A stretch of 38,439 bases of DNA from Clostridiales bacterium. Lineage in GTDB: Bacteria; Bacillota; Clostridia; Caldicoprobacterales; DTU083. Where the stretch lies: contig DUOA01000158.1 in the NCBI GenBank assembly GCA_012839095.1, forward strand, positions 1-38,439. The letters run 5' to 3'. Made by a program: the position numbers and the translations under genes. The stretch's first letter is position 1; the number at the start of each line of letters is the position of its first letter. Shown here in pieces: positions 19,836 to 28,482 of the stretch. The notes under the pieces are model-generated. The model had not been told where the DNA came from and did no database searches. It saw only the letters and a program-made list of their open reading frames with translations.

Positions 19836-21767
19836 TCAGACCTTTTCCCTTTTGCCGGTATAATTGAGCAAGCCTCCGGCCAGAATAACCTCTTTCAGCC
19901 TCTGAGAAAGGTCCATTTCCGTAATTATATCGCTTCCTTTGGTTTGATTGCGGACCACAATCCTGTTCCCTGCCTTAATTTGTCCAATTGCATTTTCAAT
20001 AATCAGGATATCTTCAGGATCAATTTTGCTATAATCCTCTTCATTCAAAAATGTCAGAGGCATTATCCCGGAGTTGATCAGATTGGAGCGATGGATACGG
20101 GCAAAGGACTTTGCAATCACGCCTTTGATTCCAAGATACAAAGGAACCAAGGCAGCATGTTCCCTGCTGGAACCCTGCCCGTAATTATGCCCTGCAACAA
20201 GGAAACCGCCCCCGCTCTCCCCGGCCCGCTGCGGGAATGTCTCATCTACAGGAGTTAGACAATAGTTTGCCAGGTGAGGAATATTGGACCTGAAGGGCAG
20301 CAGTTTGGCGTTGGAAGGCATAATATGATCTGTTGTTATATTGTCGTTCATCTTCAACAGGACTTTTCCCTCAACCATATCCGTCAATTCACTGTTCACG
20401 GGGAAAGGCTTTATGTTTGGCCCCCTGACCACCTCTACCGATTCAGGGTTATTTGCCGGTGGTATGATGCCATTATCGTTAACGGTAAAGAATTCAGGCA
20501 TCTCCACTCTCGGAGGCTCTCCATATTCCCGCGGATCGGTGAGTCTGCCTGTCAGTGCGGATACAGCTGCGATTTCAGGGCTGACCAGATATACCTGAGC
20601 ACTGGCAGTTCCGCTTCTGCCATAGAAGTTGCGGTTGAAGGTACGAAGAGAAACGGCATCGGATGCCGGTGCCTGCCCCATACCAATGCAGGGACCGCAT
20701 GCAGATTCCAGTATACGGGCTCCGGCATCAATCAAATCGGCCATTGCACCGTTTCTGGACAGCATGGTGTAAACCTGTTTCGAACCGGGAGCAATAACCA
20801 GACTAACATCCGGATGCACGGTTTTTCCCTTCAATATCCTGGCCGCCTTAATCAGGTCCAGGTAGGAAGAATTGGTACAGCTTCCGATGGCTACCTGATC
20901 CACCCTTACATTTTTTGTTTCCCTGACGCTTTCTACATTATCAGGACTATGAGGCTTTGCCACCATTGGCTCAATTTCGCTCAGATCCAGCAGCAGTTCT
21001 TCTTCGTAAGAAGCATCAGGATCCGCTTCCAGAGGAATCCACATGTCTTCCCTGCCTTGTGCTCTAAGGAAAGCCCTGGTGTTTTCATCGCTGGGAAAGA
21101 TGGAAGTGGTTGCTCCCAGTTCAGCACCCATATTGGTAATGGTTGCCCTTTCAGGAACAGTAAGGGATGCCAATCCAGGACCGGCATACTCGATAACCTT
21201 CCCTACTCCCCCTTTAACACTGAGGATGCTTAAAATCTTGAGTATGACATCCTTGGCAGATACCCAGGGCTGAAGCTTTCCTTCAAGCCATATCCTGCAC
21301 ACTTTGGGCATGGTGAGATAATAGGGGCCCCCTGCCATGGCAACTGCCACATCCAGGCCTCCTGCTCCTATTGCCAGCATGCCTATGCCCCCTGCGGTTG
21401 GTGTATGGCTGTCTGAGCCAAGCAGGGTCCAGCCCGGGCGGCCAAATCGCTCCAGATGAACCTGATGACAAATGCCGTTACCCGGTCTGGAGAAGTAGAT
21501 TCCGTACCTTGATGCAACAGTCTGGATATATTTGTGATCGTCAGCATTTTCAAAGCCCTGCTGCAGGGTGTTATGGTCGATATAAGCAACCGACAGCTTG
21601 GTCTTCACCCGATCGATGTTCATGGCCTCCAGCTGAAGGTATGCCATTGTACCCGTTGAATCCTGGGTTAATGTCTGGTCGATGCGAATGGAAATTTCCT
21701 CGCCCGGTATCATTCTCCCGGATACCAGGTGTCTTTCAATAATTTTCTGCGTTATATTTTTACTCAT
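19836..21767 (-). CDS. Aconitate hydratase (fused LeuC/LeuD-like type)
   Basis: Aconitase isomerises citrate to isocitrate through cis-aconitate with a [4Fe-4S] cluster. The 643-residue protein is shorter than AcnA (about 890) and belongs to the compact type found in Clostridia and Thermotogae. Cluster ligands are Cys297 in SCTNSS and Cys357 and Cys360 in ACGPCIGMG. The C-terminal swivel domain contains GQGSSREHAALVPLYLG and the ARIHRSNLINSGIMPL segment. It might alternatively act on homoaconitate, but no leucine or lysine genes are nearby. GAGGGGG precedes the ATG. It is convergent to the ABC-F gene with 56 nt between the stops and no clear terminator. No citrate synthase or isocitrate dehydrogenase gene is adjacent. 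Confidence 0.9.
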   Translation of the reverse strand: MSKNITQKIIERHLVSGRMIPGEEISIRIDQTLTQDSTGTMAYLQLEAMNIDRVKTKLSVAYIDHNTLQQGFENADDHKYIQTVASRYGIYFSRPGNGICHQVHLERFGRPGWTLLGSDSHTPTAGGIGMLAIGAGGLDVAVAMAGGPYYLTMPKVCRIWLEGKLQPWVSAKDVILKILSILSVKGGVGKVIEYAGPGLASLTVPERATITNMGAELGATTSIFPSDENTRAFLRAQGREDMWIPLEADPDASYEEELLLDLSEIEPMVAKPHSPDNVESVRETKNVRVDQVAIGSCTNSSYLDLIKAARILKGKTVHPDVSLVIAPGSKQVYTMLSRNGAMADLIDAGARILESACGPCIGMGQAPASDAVSLRTFNRNFYGRSGTASAQVYLVSPEIAAVSALTGRLTDPREYGEPPRVEMPEFFTVNDNGIIPPANNPESVEVVRGPNIKPFPVNSELTDMVEGKVLLKMNDNITTDHIMPSNAKLLPFRSNIPHLANYCLTPVDETFPQRAGESGGGFLVAGHNYGQGSSREHAALVPLYLGIKGVIAKSFARIHRSNLINSGIMPLTFLNEEDYSKIDPEDILIIENAIGQIKAGNRIVVRNQTKGSDIITEMDLSQRLKEVILAGGLLNYTGKREKV

Positions 21768-21834
21768 CTTCTGCCCCCTCTTGTCTTCTATACATATACT
21801 CTTAATAGCTCACATTTATTTGGACATTTGTATC

Positions 21835-21864
21835 ATTGTATACAATGGTATGTTTTGTTGTCAA
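21835..21864 (-). promoter_or_regulatory. Aconitase promoter with palindromic operator
   Basis: On the minus strand a perfect -35 TTGACA (21859-21864) is followed by TACAAT at 18 nt (21835-21840) or TATACA at 16 nt. The -10 is covered by a perfect 12-bp palindrome, ATTGTATACAAT (21835-21846), which extends as an imperfect palindrome over 21830-21851. The shape is that of a dimeric repressor site, for example of a GntR or related winged-helix regulator; the protein is not identified. Confidence 0.65.
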
Positions 21865-21882
21865 GGAAGCAGGCAATGAATG

Positions 21883-21905
21883 AAAAAAAGCTGAGGTGCT
21901 CAGCT
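21883..21905 (-). terminator. Intrinsic terminator of the ROK-GntR operon
   Basis: On the minus strand AGCTGA and TCAGCT form a 6-bp stem with a 5-nt loop, followed by a run of T. The TGA stop codon of the GntR gene lies inside the left arm, so termination begins within the last codons. Confidence 0.8.
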
Positions 21906-22616
21906 ATTAATTCTGATTATAAATTTGTTTCTGTCAGCAGGGTAATAACTTTCAGAATACTCTATCGGAGTATTGTCTTCAGTGTAACCTATTGAAGAAA
22001 TAAAATGCGCCGGTGAATTCTCCTTCACTTCCAATAACTTGGCTTGTTTACCATACAGCAGCTTTATTTCCAGTACCCGCTCTACTCTGTTTATAATAAT
22101 ATCGTTTTCTTTCAGCACATCATATAAGGATTGCTTTTCCAGATCATAAGCCATTATGCCGGAAGCATACTTTTCAGGCAGGTACACAGTCGTCAGCAGA
22201 ACCGGACGTTCTTCATAATTGGGGGCTGCATACCGCAGCCGCTTCAATTTGATCACATTGGTACCCGTCTGTATAGCCAGTTTGGATGCTACTGTTTCAT
22301 TACATGGTACTGCTCGAAACTCCAAAACCAGAGTTTTGGGCACAAGTCCTTTGCTCTTCATCTCCTGGTTATAGCTTTCTATAAACTGGGTGGATTCCTG
22401 CAGCAATTTCGGCTTGGCAACATAGGTGCCGCTTCCTTTGATACGATTCAGGTATCCCATACTGTCCAGTTTGGCCAATGCAGCACGTACAGTGGGACGA
22501 CTTACATTGAATTTCCTGCTTAGCTCCACTTCAGTAGGCAGTTTATCTCCTTCTCTTAACACCTGGTTTTCAATATCTTTCATGATATGATTAAAAATTT
22601 GTTCGTATAGGGGCAT
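21900..22616 (-). CDS. GntR-family regulator, HutC/UTRA type
   Basis: The 238-residue product has an N-terminal GntR winged helix (about 1-70; MPLYEQIFNHIMKDIENQV, then PTEVELSRKFNVSRPTVRAAL as recognition region and GSGTYVAKP as the wing) and a C-terminal UTRA ligand-binding domain (about 90-235), which in this subfamily binds small molecules, often phosphosugars. The start at 22616 is chosen because GGAGGT, located in the last codons of the ROK gene, is about 8 nt upstream; the gap to that gene is only 4 nt. By position it is likely to repress its own operon and the divergent isomerase/mannosidase operon through the TGTATTTACA repeats, with a sugar phosphate such as mannose 6-phosphate as a plausible inducer (inference). 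Confidence 0.93.
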   Translation of the reverse strand: MPLYEQIFNHIMKDIENQVLREGDKLPTEVELSRKFNVSRPTVRAALAKLDSMGYLNRIKGSGTYVAKPKLLQESTQFIESYNQEMKSKGLVPKTLVLEFRAVPCNETVASKLAIQTGTNVIKLKRLRYAAPNYEERPVLLTTVYLPEKYASGIMAYDLEKQSLYDVLKENDIIINRVERVLEIKLLYGKQAKLLEVKENSPAHFISSIGYTEDNTPIEYSESYYPADRNKFIIRINS

Positions 22617-22620
22617 ACTG

Positions 22621-23532
22621 TCAACCTCCATCAACTTCTGTGCCATTTCCATTTTCAAACAGCATTGCGCATGCCAGCAGTGCGTTATCGGAAAATCTGA
22701 TTGAGGGCACAACTTCTATATTATTTTGCTTCAGAGATTCCTTAATTCGTCTTTCAAAAAGGCTGTGACTTCTGCTCACATCCCCGCCTAAAATAACAGC
22801 CTCAGGCTTGAATTTTATGGCAAAGGGCCAGATGACTTCATACAGCATATCTCCAAATTCTTTGAACAACCGTTCTGCTTCCCCTAATCCGTCAAAAGCC
22901 GCCTGCGCCAGTTCCTTAACATCCCTAAACTGCGACAGGGTAGGTGACTTCTCCATCATCTTTCTGATGCCTGCAGCAGATACATAGTCGGTAACAATGC
23001 CGTCGCGATAGGGCAGATCGTAGATCCAGCCATCCTCAGGTATGCCTTCTCCGGATTTTACCAGCTTACCGTCAGCAAAAAAGCCAGTATTAATACCTGT
23101 CCCTATGCTAATGCACAAACAGCGATTGAACAGCCTGCCAACACCGAATTTACATTCCCCCATGCAATACAGGTCAACATCATTCTTGAAACGCAGTTCC
23201 AGATTACCTTTTAATCGGGACTTTATCTCATTCAGAATATTTACACCGTAAATTGCATCAAATTTCTGCAGTCCCATCATCAGGCTGATTCCATTTTCGT
23301 AGTCGAATGGACCGGGAAAACCCATTCCTATTCCGTGTAATAATATCTTTTCAGTATCAGCTGCTTCTATAAGCTTGTTAATAATGTTGACCAGATTACT
23401 TACAATGGTTTCCTTGCTTCCATTTGAAAGAGCCGGATATTTCTGTACAGGCAAAAGAAGCCTGCCGTCAGGGGAAACAACCGAAGCCGCGATACTGGTA
23501 CCACCTACATCCAATGCAATGTAGCTTTTCAT
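22621..23532 (-). CDS. ROK-family sugar kinase (probable hexokinase, possibly for mannose)
   Basis: The 303-residue protein has the actin-fold kinase layout: the N-terminal phosphate motif ALDVGGTSIAASVV, the Asn-Asp of FKNDVDLYCMGECKFGVGR with the probable catalytic base, the SIGTGINTGFFADGKLV motif and a C-terminal adenosine motif at AVILGGDVSR. The zinc-binding CxCGxxGCxE motif of many ROK kinases and repressors is missing, and there is no DNA-binding domain, so it is an enzyme and not a repressor. The neighbours (mannose-6-phosphate isomerase, alpha-mannosidase) suggest it phosphorylates mannose released in the cytoplasm; glucose, fructose or N-acetylhexosamines remain possible. AGGAGA precedes the ATG, and it is the first gene of the operon with the GntR regulator. 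Confidence 0.88.
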   Translation of the reverse strand: MKSYIALDVGGTSIAASVVSPDGRLLLPVQKYPALSNGSKETIVSNLVNIINKLIEAADTEKILLHGIGMGFPGPFDYENGISLMMGLQKFDAIYGVNILNEIKSRLKGNLELRFKNDVDLYCMGECKFGVGRLFNRCLCISIGTGINTGFFADGKLVKSGEGIPEDGWIYDLPYRDGIVTDYVSAAGIRKMMEKSPTLSQFRDVKELAQAAFDGLGEAERLFKEFGDMLYEVIWPFAIKFKPEAVILGGDVSRSHSLFERRIKESLKQNNIEVVPSIRFSDNALLACAMLFENGNGTEVDGG

Positions 23533-23567
23533 TTTTATTCTCCTGTCACTGGAAGTTCAGTAAATCA

Positions 23568-23597
23568 ATTATACTATGATTATCCAATAGTTGTAAA
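23568..23597 (-). promoter_or_regulatory. Promoter of the ROK-GntR operon
   Basis: On the minus strand -35 TTTACA (23592-23597) and a perfect -10 TATAAT (23568-23573) with 18-nt spacing. The -35 lies wholly inside the first operator copy (23592-23601), which predicts direct autorepression. Confidence 0.7.
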
Positions 23598-23643
23598 TAC
23601 ATTTTCGTATAAAGCTGTCTTTTATTTATCTTATGTATTTACA
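23592..23643. promoter_or_regulatory. Operator pair 1 (TGTA-NN-TACA sites), ROK side
   Basis: TGTAAATACA at 23592-23601 and TGTATTTACA at 23634-23643 are the two orientations of one near-palindromic decamer, 42 bp apart start to start. TGTA-NN-TACA fits sites bound by HutC/UTRA-type GntR proteins. The first copy covers the -35 of the ROK promoter. Confidence 0.75.
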
Positions 23644-23799
23644 ATTAATTTTCCTTGGGAATAGTTGAAATGTCAGGCCAGGAGTCAGACAGAATCTTGT
23701 ATTTCGGAATTTTGTATAATTATTTCGGGATAAATTATGTATCTTCAGATTTATCGACTTGTATGTTTATAGCTTATTATATTTGTTTAAGTATAAATA

Positions 23800-23851
23800 T
23801 GTATTTACATTTTTAGAATTTCACATCCTTATATTGTAATATGTATTTACA
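23800..23851. promoter_or_regulatory. Operator pair 2 (TGTA-NN-TACA sites), isomerase side
   Basis: TGTATTTACA occurs at 23800-23809 and again at 23842-23851, again 42 bp apart. The pair lies 37-88 nt upstream of the isomerase start at 23889, so it should cover or flank its promoter. I could not assign a confident -35/-10 here: TATATT at 23830-23835 is a possible -10. Between the two operator pairs (23644-23799) only A/T-rich DNA is seen. Confidence 0.75.
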
Positions 23852-23888
23852 TATGATATCATTTACACAGATTGCCAGGAGGTGCGAC

Positions 23889-25634
23889 ATGAGAAAAATA
23901 CCCCGTAACTATGATAAGTATCCCGAAACAATAGTTTATGGATATGATAATCATGCTTTTTCAGGCTATTCATCCATAGTTTCTGAAATAAAAAGACAAT
24001 TGGCGGACAGGAAGCGAGCAGTTATTGTACTGGATTTTTATCCCGGTGTATCGGAATATGAAATACTGAACGGGTTTGCCGGATTGAATTATACCAAAGC
24101 ATTTTGCGTTGATTCCTGTACCTATGACAATAAAACATATGAAGCCATGATACAGGATAACCTTACAGATGACTTGGTTTTTGGTGTTCTTACCACAAAA
24201 AAACTCTCTGACTACTTTGTCCGGGAAAAGACAGCCGAGTTACGCAGTGCAATTGAAAAAATCCAAAGCGGAATAATTCTGGTATATGGTGTAGGTGCTT
24301 CCCTGATTACAAAAGGAGACCTGCTTATCTACTGTGATTTAACCCGTTGGGAAATCCAAAAAAGATATAAGAAAGGTATGCCTAATTATAAGGGCAGCAA
24401 TACAGATGACCCCCACTATTCAAAGTACAAGCGTGGTTATTTTGTTGACTGGCGGCTGGCAGACCGTCACAAAAAGAAATTGTTTGATGAATTTGATTAT
24501 GTATTGGATACCAATGTGCCGGACGATCCTAAAATGATTACCGGAAAGGCATTTACTCACGCATTGAAGCTTGCTGCCAATCAGCCCTTCCGCCTGGTTC
24601 CCTTTTTTGATCCGGGTGTATGGGGCGGGCAGTGGATGAAGGATGTCTGCGGACTGGATCCTGACATGCCGAACTATGCATGGAGTTTTGACGGTGTGCC
24701 CGAAGAAAACAGCCTTTATTTCCGATTTGGAGATATTCGTATAGAACTGCCTGCTGTCGATGTAGTGTTCTATCAGCCCAGGGCATTACTTGGGGAACGG
24801 GTACATGGACGTTTTGGAGATGAATTCCCTATTCGGTTTAACTTACTCGATACCATGGGCGGACAAAATCTTTCTCTTCAGGTGCATCCCTTAACTGAAT
24901 ATATTCAGCAGACCTTTGGCATGCACTATACTCAGGATGAAAGCTATTATGTGATGGACTGCGAAGAGGAAGCTCATGTGTATCTTGGACTCAAAGAAAA
25001 TGTGGAAGCCGATGAAATGATAAATGAATTGAAAGCGGCTTCCCGAGGCGAGATTTTCTTTGATGATGAAAAGTATATCAATAAAGTACCTGTGAAAAAA
25101 CATGACCATCTTCTGATTCCTGCAGGTACAATTCACAGCTCCGGCAAGAATACAATGGTACTTGAAATCAGTGCCACACCGAACCTTTTTACATTCAAGC
25201 TATGGGATTGGGGACGTGTGGATTTAAATGGCCTGCCCCGTCCGCTCCATATTGAACATGGCGAACAGGTTATCTGCTGGGACAGAACAACAAAGTGGGT
25301 ATACGAGAATCTGGTAAACCAGATTGAGACCATTTCATCTGAACCAGGTATCGTAGAAGAAAAAACCGGCTTGCATGAACGTGAGTTTATTGAAACCAGA
25401 CGTCATATATTTACAAAGCCCGTAACACATTATTCCAACGGCAGTGTTTGTGTCATTAAACTCGTTGACGGAGATGAGGCAGAGATAGTTAGCCCGGATG
25501 GGAATTTTAAGCCAATGCTAATGCATTATGCAGAAACCTTTATTATACCTGCTTCTGTTGAGAGTTATATAATAAAACCTACAGCCAGATCCAAGGATCA
25601 GGAATTAATAACAATAAAAGCATATGTCAGGTAA
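23889..25634 (+). CDS. Mannose-6-phosphate isomerase-like protein with extra N-terminal domain
   Basis: The 581-residue product has a C-terminal part (about 240-580) with the zinc ligands of class I mannose-6-phosphate isomerase: Gln331 and His333 in LSLQVHPLTEY, Glu351 in QDESYYVMD and His416 in LIPAGTIHSSG, followed by FTFKLWDWGRVDLNG. About 230 residues precede this. They look like an alternating alpha/beta domain somewhat reminiscent of nucleoside or phosphoribulokinase-like kinases, but no P-loop is present, so it may be a degenerate kinase fold; this resemblance is uncertain. The ATG at 23889 follows AGGAGGTG; an ATG at 23841 overlaps the fourth operator and lacks such a site. It is the first gene of a two-gene operon with the GH38 gene, 55 nt apart. 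Confidence 0.87.
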   Translation: MRKIPRNYDKYPETIVYGYDNHAFSGYSSIVSEIKRQLADRKRAVIVLDFYPGVSEYEILNGFAGLNYTKAFCVDSCTYDNKTYEAMIQDNLTDDLVFGVLTTKKLSDYFVREKTAELRSAIEKIQSGIILVYGVGASLITKGDLLIYCDLTRWEIQKRYKKGMPNYKGSNTDDPHYSKYKRGYFVDWRLADRHKKKLFDEFDYVLDTNVPDDPKMITGKAFTHALKLAANQPFRLVPFFDPGVWGGQWMKDVCGLDPDMPNYAWSFDGVPEENSLYFRFGDIRIELPAVDVVFYQPRALLGERVHGRFGDEFPIRFNLLDTMGGQNLSLQVHPLTEYIQQTFGMHYTQDESYYVMDCEEEAHVYLGLKENVEADEMINELKAASRGEIFFDDEKYINKVPVKKHDHLLIPAGTIHSSGKNTMVLEISATPNLFTFKLWDWGRVDLNGLPRPLHIEHGEQVICWDRTTKWVYENLVNQIETISSEPGIVEEKTGLHEREFIETRRHIFTKPVTHYSNGSVCVIKLVDGDEAEIVSPDGNFKPMLMHYAETFIIPASVESYIIKPTARSKDQELITIKAYVR

Positions 25635-25689
25635 GAATCCAAACAAAAGGTATTAATTATATAAAGAAGATACTAGGGAGAGTGAAAGT

Positions 25690-28329
25690 ATGTCAAAGAT
25701 AAAAGAAATCCTATGTATGCATCACAGCCACCTCGATATCGGATATACACATCCGCAGCCCATGCTTCTGGCGTTACAGCAGGATTATCTTAACCAGGCT
25801 ATTGATTTATGTGTTAAGACATCAGATTACCCTGAGGAATCACGCTTTCGCTGGACTTTGGAGGCGACATATCCACTTTTGACATGGCTGGAGAATGCGT
25901 CTGATAAGGATATCCGCCTTGTTGCCGACTTAATCGAACGCGGACAAATCAGTATTACAGCCTCTATGATGCACACCACACCGCTTTCTGATCTTGAAGA
26001 AATCATACGTTTATTTGAGCCGGTAAAGAAATTAAGAGAAATATTCGGCTGCCCAATCACTTCAGCTATTAACCACGATGTAAACGGTCAGCCCTGGCCT
26101 TTCAGCCAGGTGTTGCTGGATGCCGGGATTGATTTTTATCTGACAGGTATTAATATACACTTTGGAGGTATACCGTTTCAGCGACCTGCAGCTTTCTATT
26201 GGGAGACACCGGACAAACAAAAACTGCTATCCTATTTGGGTGAGCACTACTCCCTCTTCAGCCAGTATCTCCATACACACCAGGAAGATACAGGCCTGAT
26301 GGAAAAGGGCATCAATGAATATATTGAGAGATTGGAGAAAAGCAATTATCCTTATGACTTCCTGTTCCTGACAGCAACCAATCCTCCATTATATGACAAC
26401 AATTGTCCGGACCATGCGCTGGCGTCCCTGATCCGAAAATACAACAGCGAGGATCACGGCCATATCATCCGCTTTGTAACGCCTGAAATGCTAAAGGAGA
26501 AAGTTCTCAGCCAGAACCTCGAAATTCCCGTTCATGCAGGGGACTGGACTGACTACTGGAATTTTGGATCAGGCAGCTCTGCCCGGGAAACATCCCTTAC
26601 GCGAAGGGCAAAGGACAACTTGAAAAAAACCGAATTGATAGAAGCTGTGCTTGATACTCCAAACAGCCCAATTTACACTATGAGCAAAAAAGAAGCTTTC
26701 ATGCAAATAGCTCTTTATGATGAGCATACATGGGGTGCAGCCCAATCAATAAATGAACCCGACAGTATGGAAACCTATTCCCAGAGAACCCATAAATCAA
26801 AATATGCCTATGAAGCGGCGGATTTATCCGGATACCTTTTGGGCAGTCAGATGGAAAAACTGGCAGGAAATCCGGTTCAATCAAGTGAACCCGAAGGAGT
26901 TATGCTGGTAAATACATCTCCCTTTCCTCAGGAACTGCCCTTAAGGATACCCAGCTGGTATTTCTATAAAGGCCGACATTTATCTGCCTTGCGCACTAAA
27001 CAGTTCCTGCCCTACTCCAAAAACGGTGAATACAAGGAATTCGGCACTATAAAACTGGAGCCATTTGGCTGGAAAAAGATACCCTTCTCTTCCCTGCAGA
27101 ATTTTGAAAGTGTTGAAGGTTTGGTTTCAAAACATGCAGAGCCCGATAGCGGCAAAAAAGAAAAATTATATGATGTTACGGATCAGTCAATTGATACGCC
27201 CTATTATCACATGTCCTTTAATCCTGAAACAGGACGAATCACGAGACTTAGGGATAAAGGTTCTAATTGGGACATGCTGGACGATAGCAGTGAGTGGACC
27301 TTCTTCGAGTATGTTAATGAAACCATAGATCCAAGGCACCACAAGGAGAACCGCGAGACCCTTTTCCCCAGGGATATTGATCTGGGCAACAGAAGCATCA
27401 GTGTATGGAACCATGACTGGAAGGCCGTACGAAGGGGCATTGATACCATAGAATCATGGCATATTGAAGAAAATGAAAACGATGTATCCTTTGTCTTCAA
27501 ATCAAAAGGCTTTGGAGTCAGGAGTATGGAGCAAAGGATAACCTTTTCTGTGCTTCACCCCCGGATTGGTCTCAGTGTGAAGATGGATAAGGAAGACATT
27601 CGGGTACCGGAATCAATATACTTTGCATTTCCTTTGAATCTGGAAGAGGGATATAAATGTCATTTTGATACAGCCGGTTTGTTTGTTGAGCTGGACGAAG
27701 AACAGCTGGGCAATGTATGCAGGGATTATATTACAATTGATAAAACCGTTTCCCTGTATGACGGAAAAAAGGGTGTGACACTGGCTTGCCCCGATGCTCC
27801 GCTCGTACAGGTGGGCGACTTTAATTTTGCAAAAGAGCACAGAAGAATAAAGCGCACAAAGAACCCCCTGCTGCTTGCCTGGCCGATAAACAACTATTGG
27901 GATACAAACTTTTGGATCTCTCAGCCCGGTTATATAGAACTGGAGTATGAATTCACAGCCATAAGGGATTTTGATCCGGTTGAAACCTATCGGCTGGGGA
28001 TCAATGCAACAAGTCCGGTAGTAATGCTGGCAGCTGTAGATTGCAAAAAGGAGAAAAGCGGCACCCTTATTAAGAGCACCGCTGACGGAGTAATTCCCCA
28101 TTATATCAAACCCTCAGAAAATCCGGGCTGCTTTGTTATTACTTTAGTCAATACAGAGAACAAGGAGAATGAATTTATCTATTCCTCACCAAACAAAAAC
28201 ATTAGCAATGCCTTTTTAGTCAGTGTCCTGGATGAGGTAATTGATACTGTCCCTGTTATTAACAACGAGGTTAAAATTCTTCTCCCAGCCAGAGCCATTA
28301 GAAAACTACGCATAGAGTTGCAGCAATAA
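25690..28329 (+). CDS. Glycoside hydrolase family 38, probable alpha-mannosidase
   Basis: GH38 enzymes are zinc-dependent retaining alpha-mannosidases. The 879-residue protein has the zinc pair His14 and Asp16 in HHSHLDIGYTH, a probable nucleophile Asp130 in INHDVNGQPWPF, and a further probable zinc His346 in YDEHTWGAA. After the catalytic barrel (about 1-280) and helical middle part come the beta-sandwich domains, with FNPETGRITRL near residue 515 as the usual start of the C-terminal domain. There is no signal peptide, so it acts in the cytoplasm on imported oligosaccharides. The linkage cannot be predicted. The neighbouring kinase and isomerase genes support mannose as product. A ribosome binding site (GGGAG) is 9 nt upstream. 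Confidence 0.88.
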   Translation: MSKIKEILCMHHSHLDIGYTHPQPMLLALQQDYLNQAIDLCVKTSDYPEESRFRWTLEATYPLLTWLENASDKDIRLVADLIERGQISITASMMHTTPLSDLEEIIRLFEPVKKLREIFGCPITSAINHDVNGQPWPFSQVLLDAGIDFYLTGINIHFGGIPFQRPAAFYWETPDKQKLLSYLGEHYSLFSQYLHTHQEDTGLMEKGINEYIERLEKSNYPYDFLFLTATNPPLYDNNCPDHALASLIRKYNSEDHGHIIRFVTPEMLKEKVLSQNLEIPVHAGDWTDYWNFGSGSSARETSLTRRAKDNLKKTELIEAVLDTPNSPIYTMSKKEAFMQIALYDEHTWGAAQSINEPDSMETYSQRTHKSKYAYEAADLSGYLLGSQMEKLAGNPVQSSEPEGVMLVNTSPFPQELPLRIPSWYFYKGRHLSALRTKQFLPYSKNGEYKEFGTIKLEPFGWKKIPFSSLQNFESVEGLVSKHAEPDSGKKEKLYDVTDQSIDTPYYHMSFNPETGRITRLRDKGSNWDMLDDSSEWTFFEYVNETIDPRHHKENRETLFPRDIDLGNRSISVWNHDWKAVRRGIDTIESWHIEENENDVSFVFKSKGFGVRSMEQRITFSVLHPRIGLSVKMDKEDIRVPESIYFAFPLNLEEGYKCHFDTAGLFVELDEEQLGNVCRDYITIDKTVSLYDGKKGVTLACPDAPLVQVGDFNFAKEHRRIKRTKNPLLLAWPINNYWDTNFWISQPGYIELEYEFTAIRDFDPVETYRLGINATSPVVMLAAVDCKKEKSGTLIKSTADGVIPHYIKPSENPGCFVITLVNTENKENEFIYSSPNKNISNAFLVSVLDEVIDTVPVINNEVKILLPARAIRKLRIELQQ

Positions 28330-28395
28330 TAGCAGAACTCTTAAAATCAGCGCTATAATCAAACCACAGTCTTAACAATAATACCTAATTGATAT

Positions 28396-28482
28396 GGATT
28401 CCTGTACTGCCTGTATCTTATAAGCATTTGAAATTTAACGACATCAAGGCAAAAGCAGGAATCCTATTTTTTGGGCATTTTT
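28396..28482 (+). terminator. Long-armed terminator of the isomerase-mannosidase operon
   Basis: GGATTCCTG (28396-28404) pairs with CAGGAATCC (28456-28464), enclosing a 51-nt interior in which GCCT and AGGC can pair further. On the plus strand it is followed by two T-tracts of six. This suits termination after the mannosidase, just before the convergent permease gene ends at 28482. Confidence 0.65.

Noticed and set aside
20274-21233. A 319-codon open frame on the plus strand
   Set aside because: It lies wholly antisense to the aconitase gene, whose cluster cysteines and length are normal; its translation is low-complexity for a protein, Cys/His-rich and without a recognisable family.
22617-22712. 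Longer N-terminus of the GntR regulator
   Set aside because: The extension lies inside the ROK gene and has no matching family sequence; GGAGGT is placed exactly for the ATG at 22616.
22621-23532. ROK protein as transcriptional repressor
   Set aside because: It has no N-terminal helix-turn-helix and starts directly with the kinase phosphate motif.
23841-23888. Earlier ATG of the long isomerase
   Set aside because: It overlaps the fourth operator and has no ribosome binding site, whereas AGGAGGTG precedes 23889.
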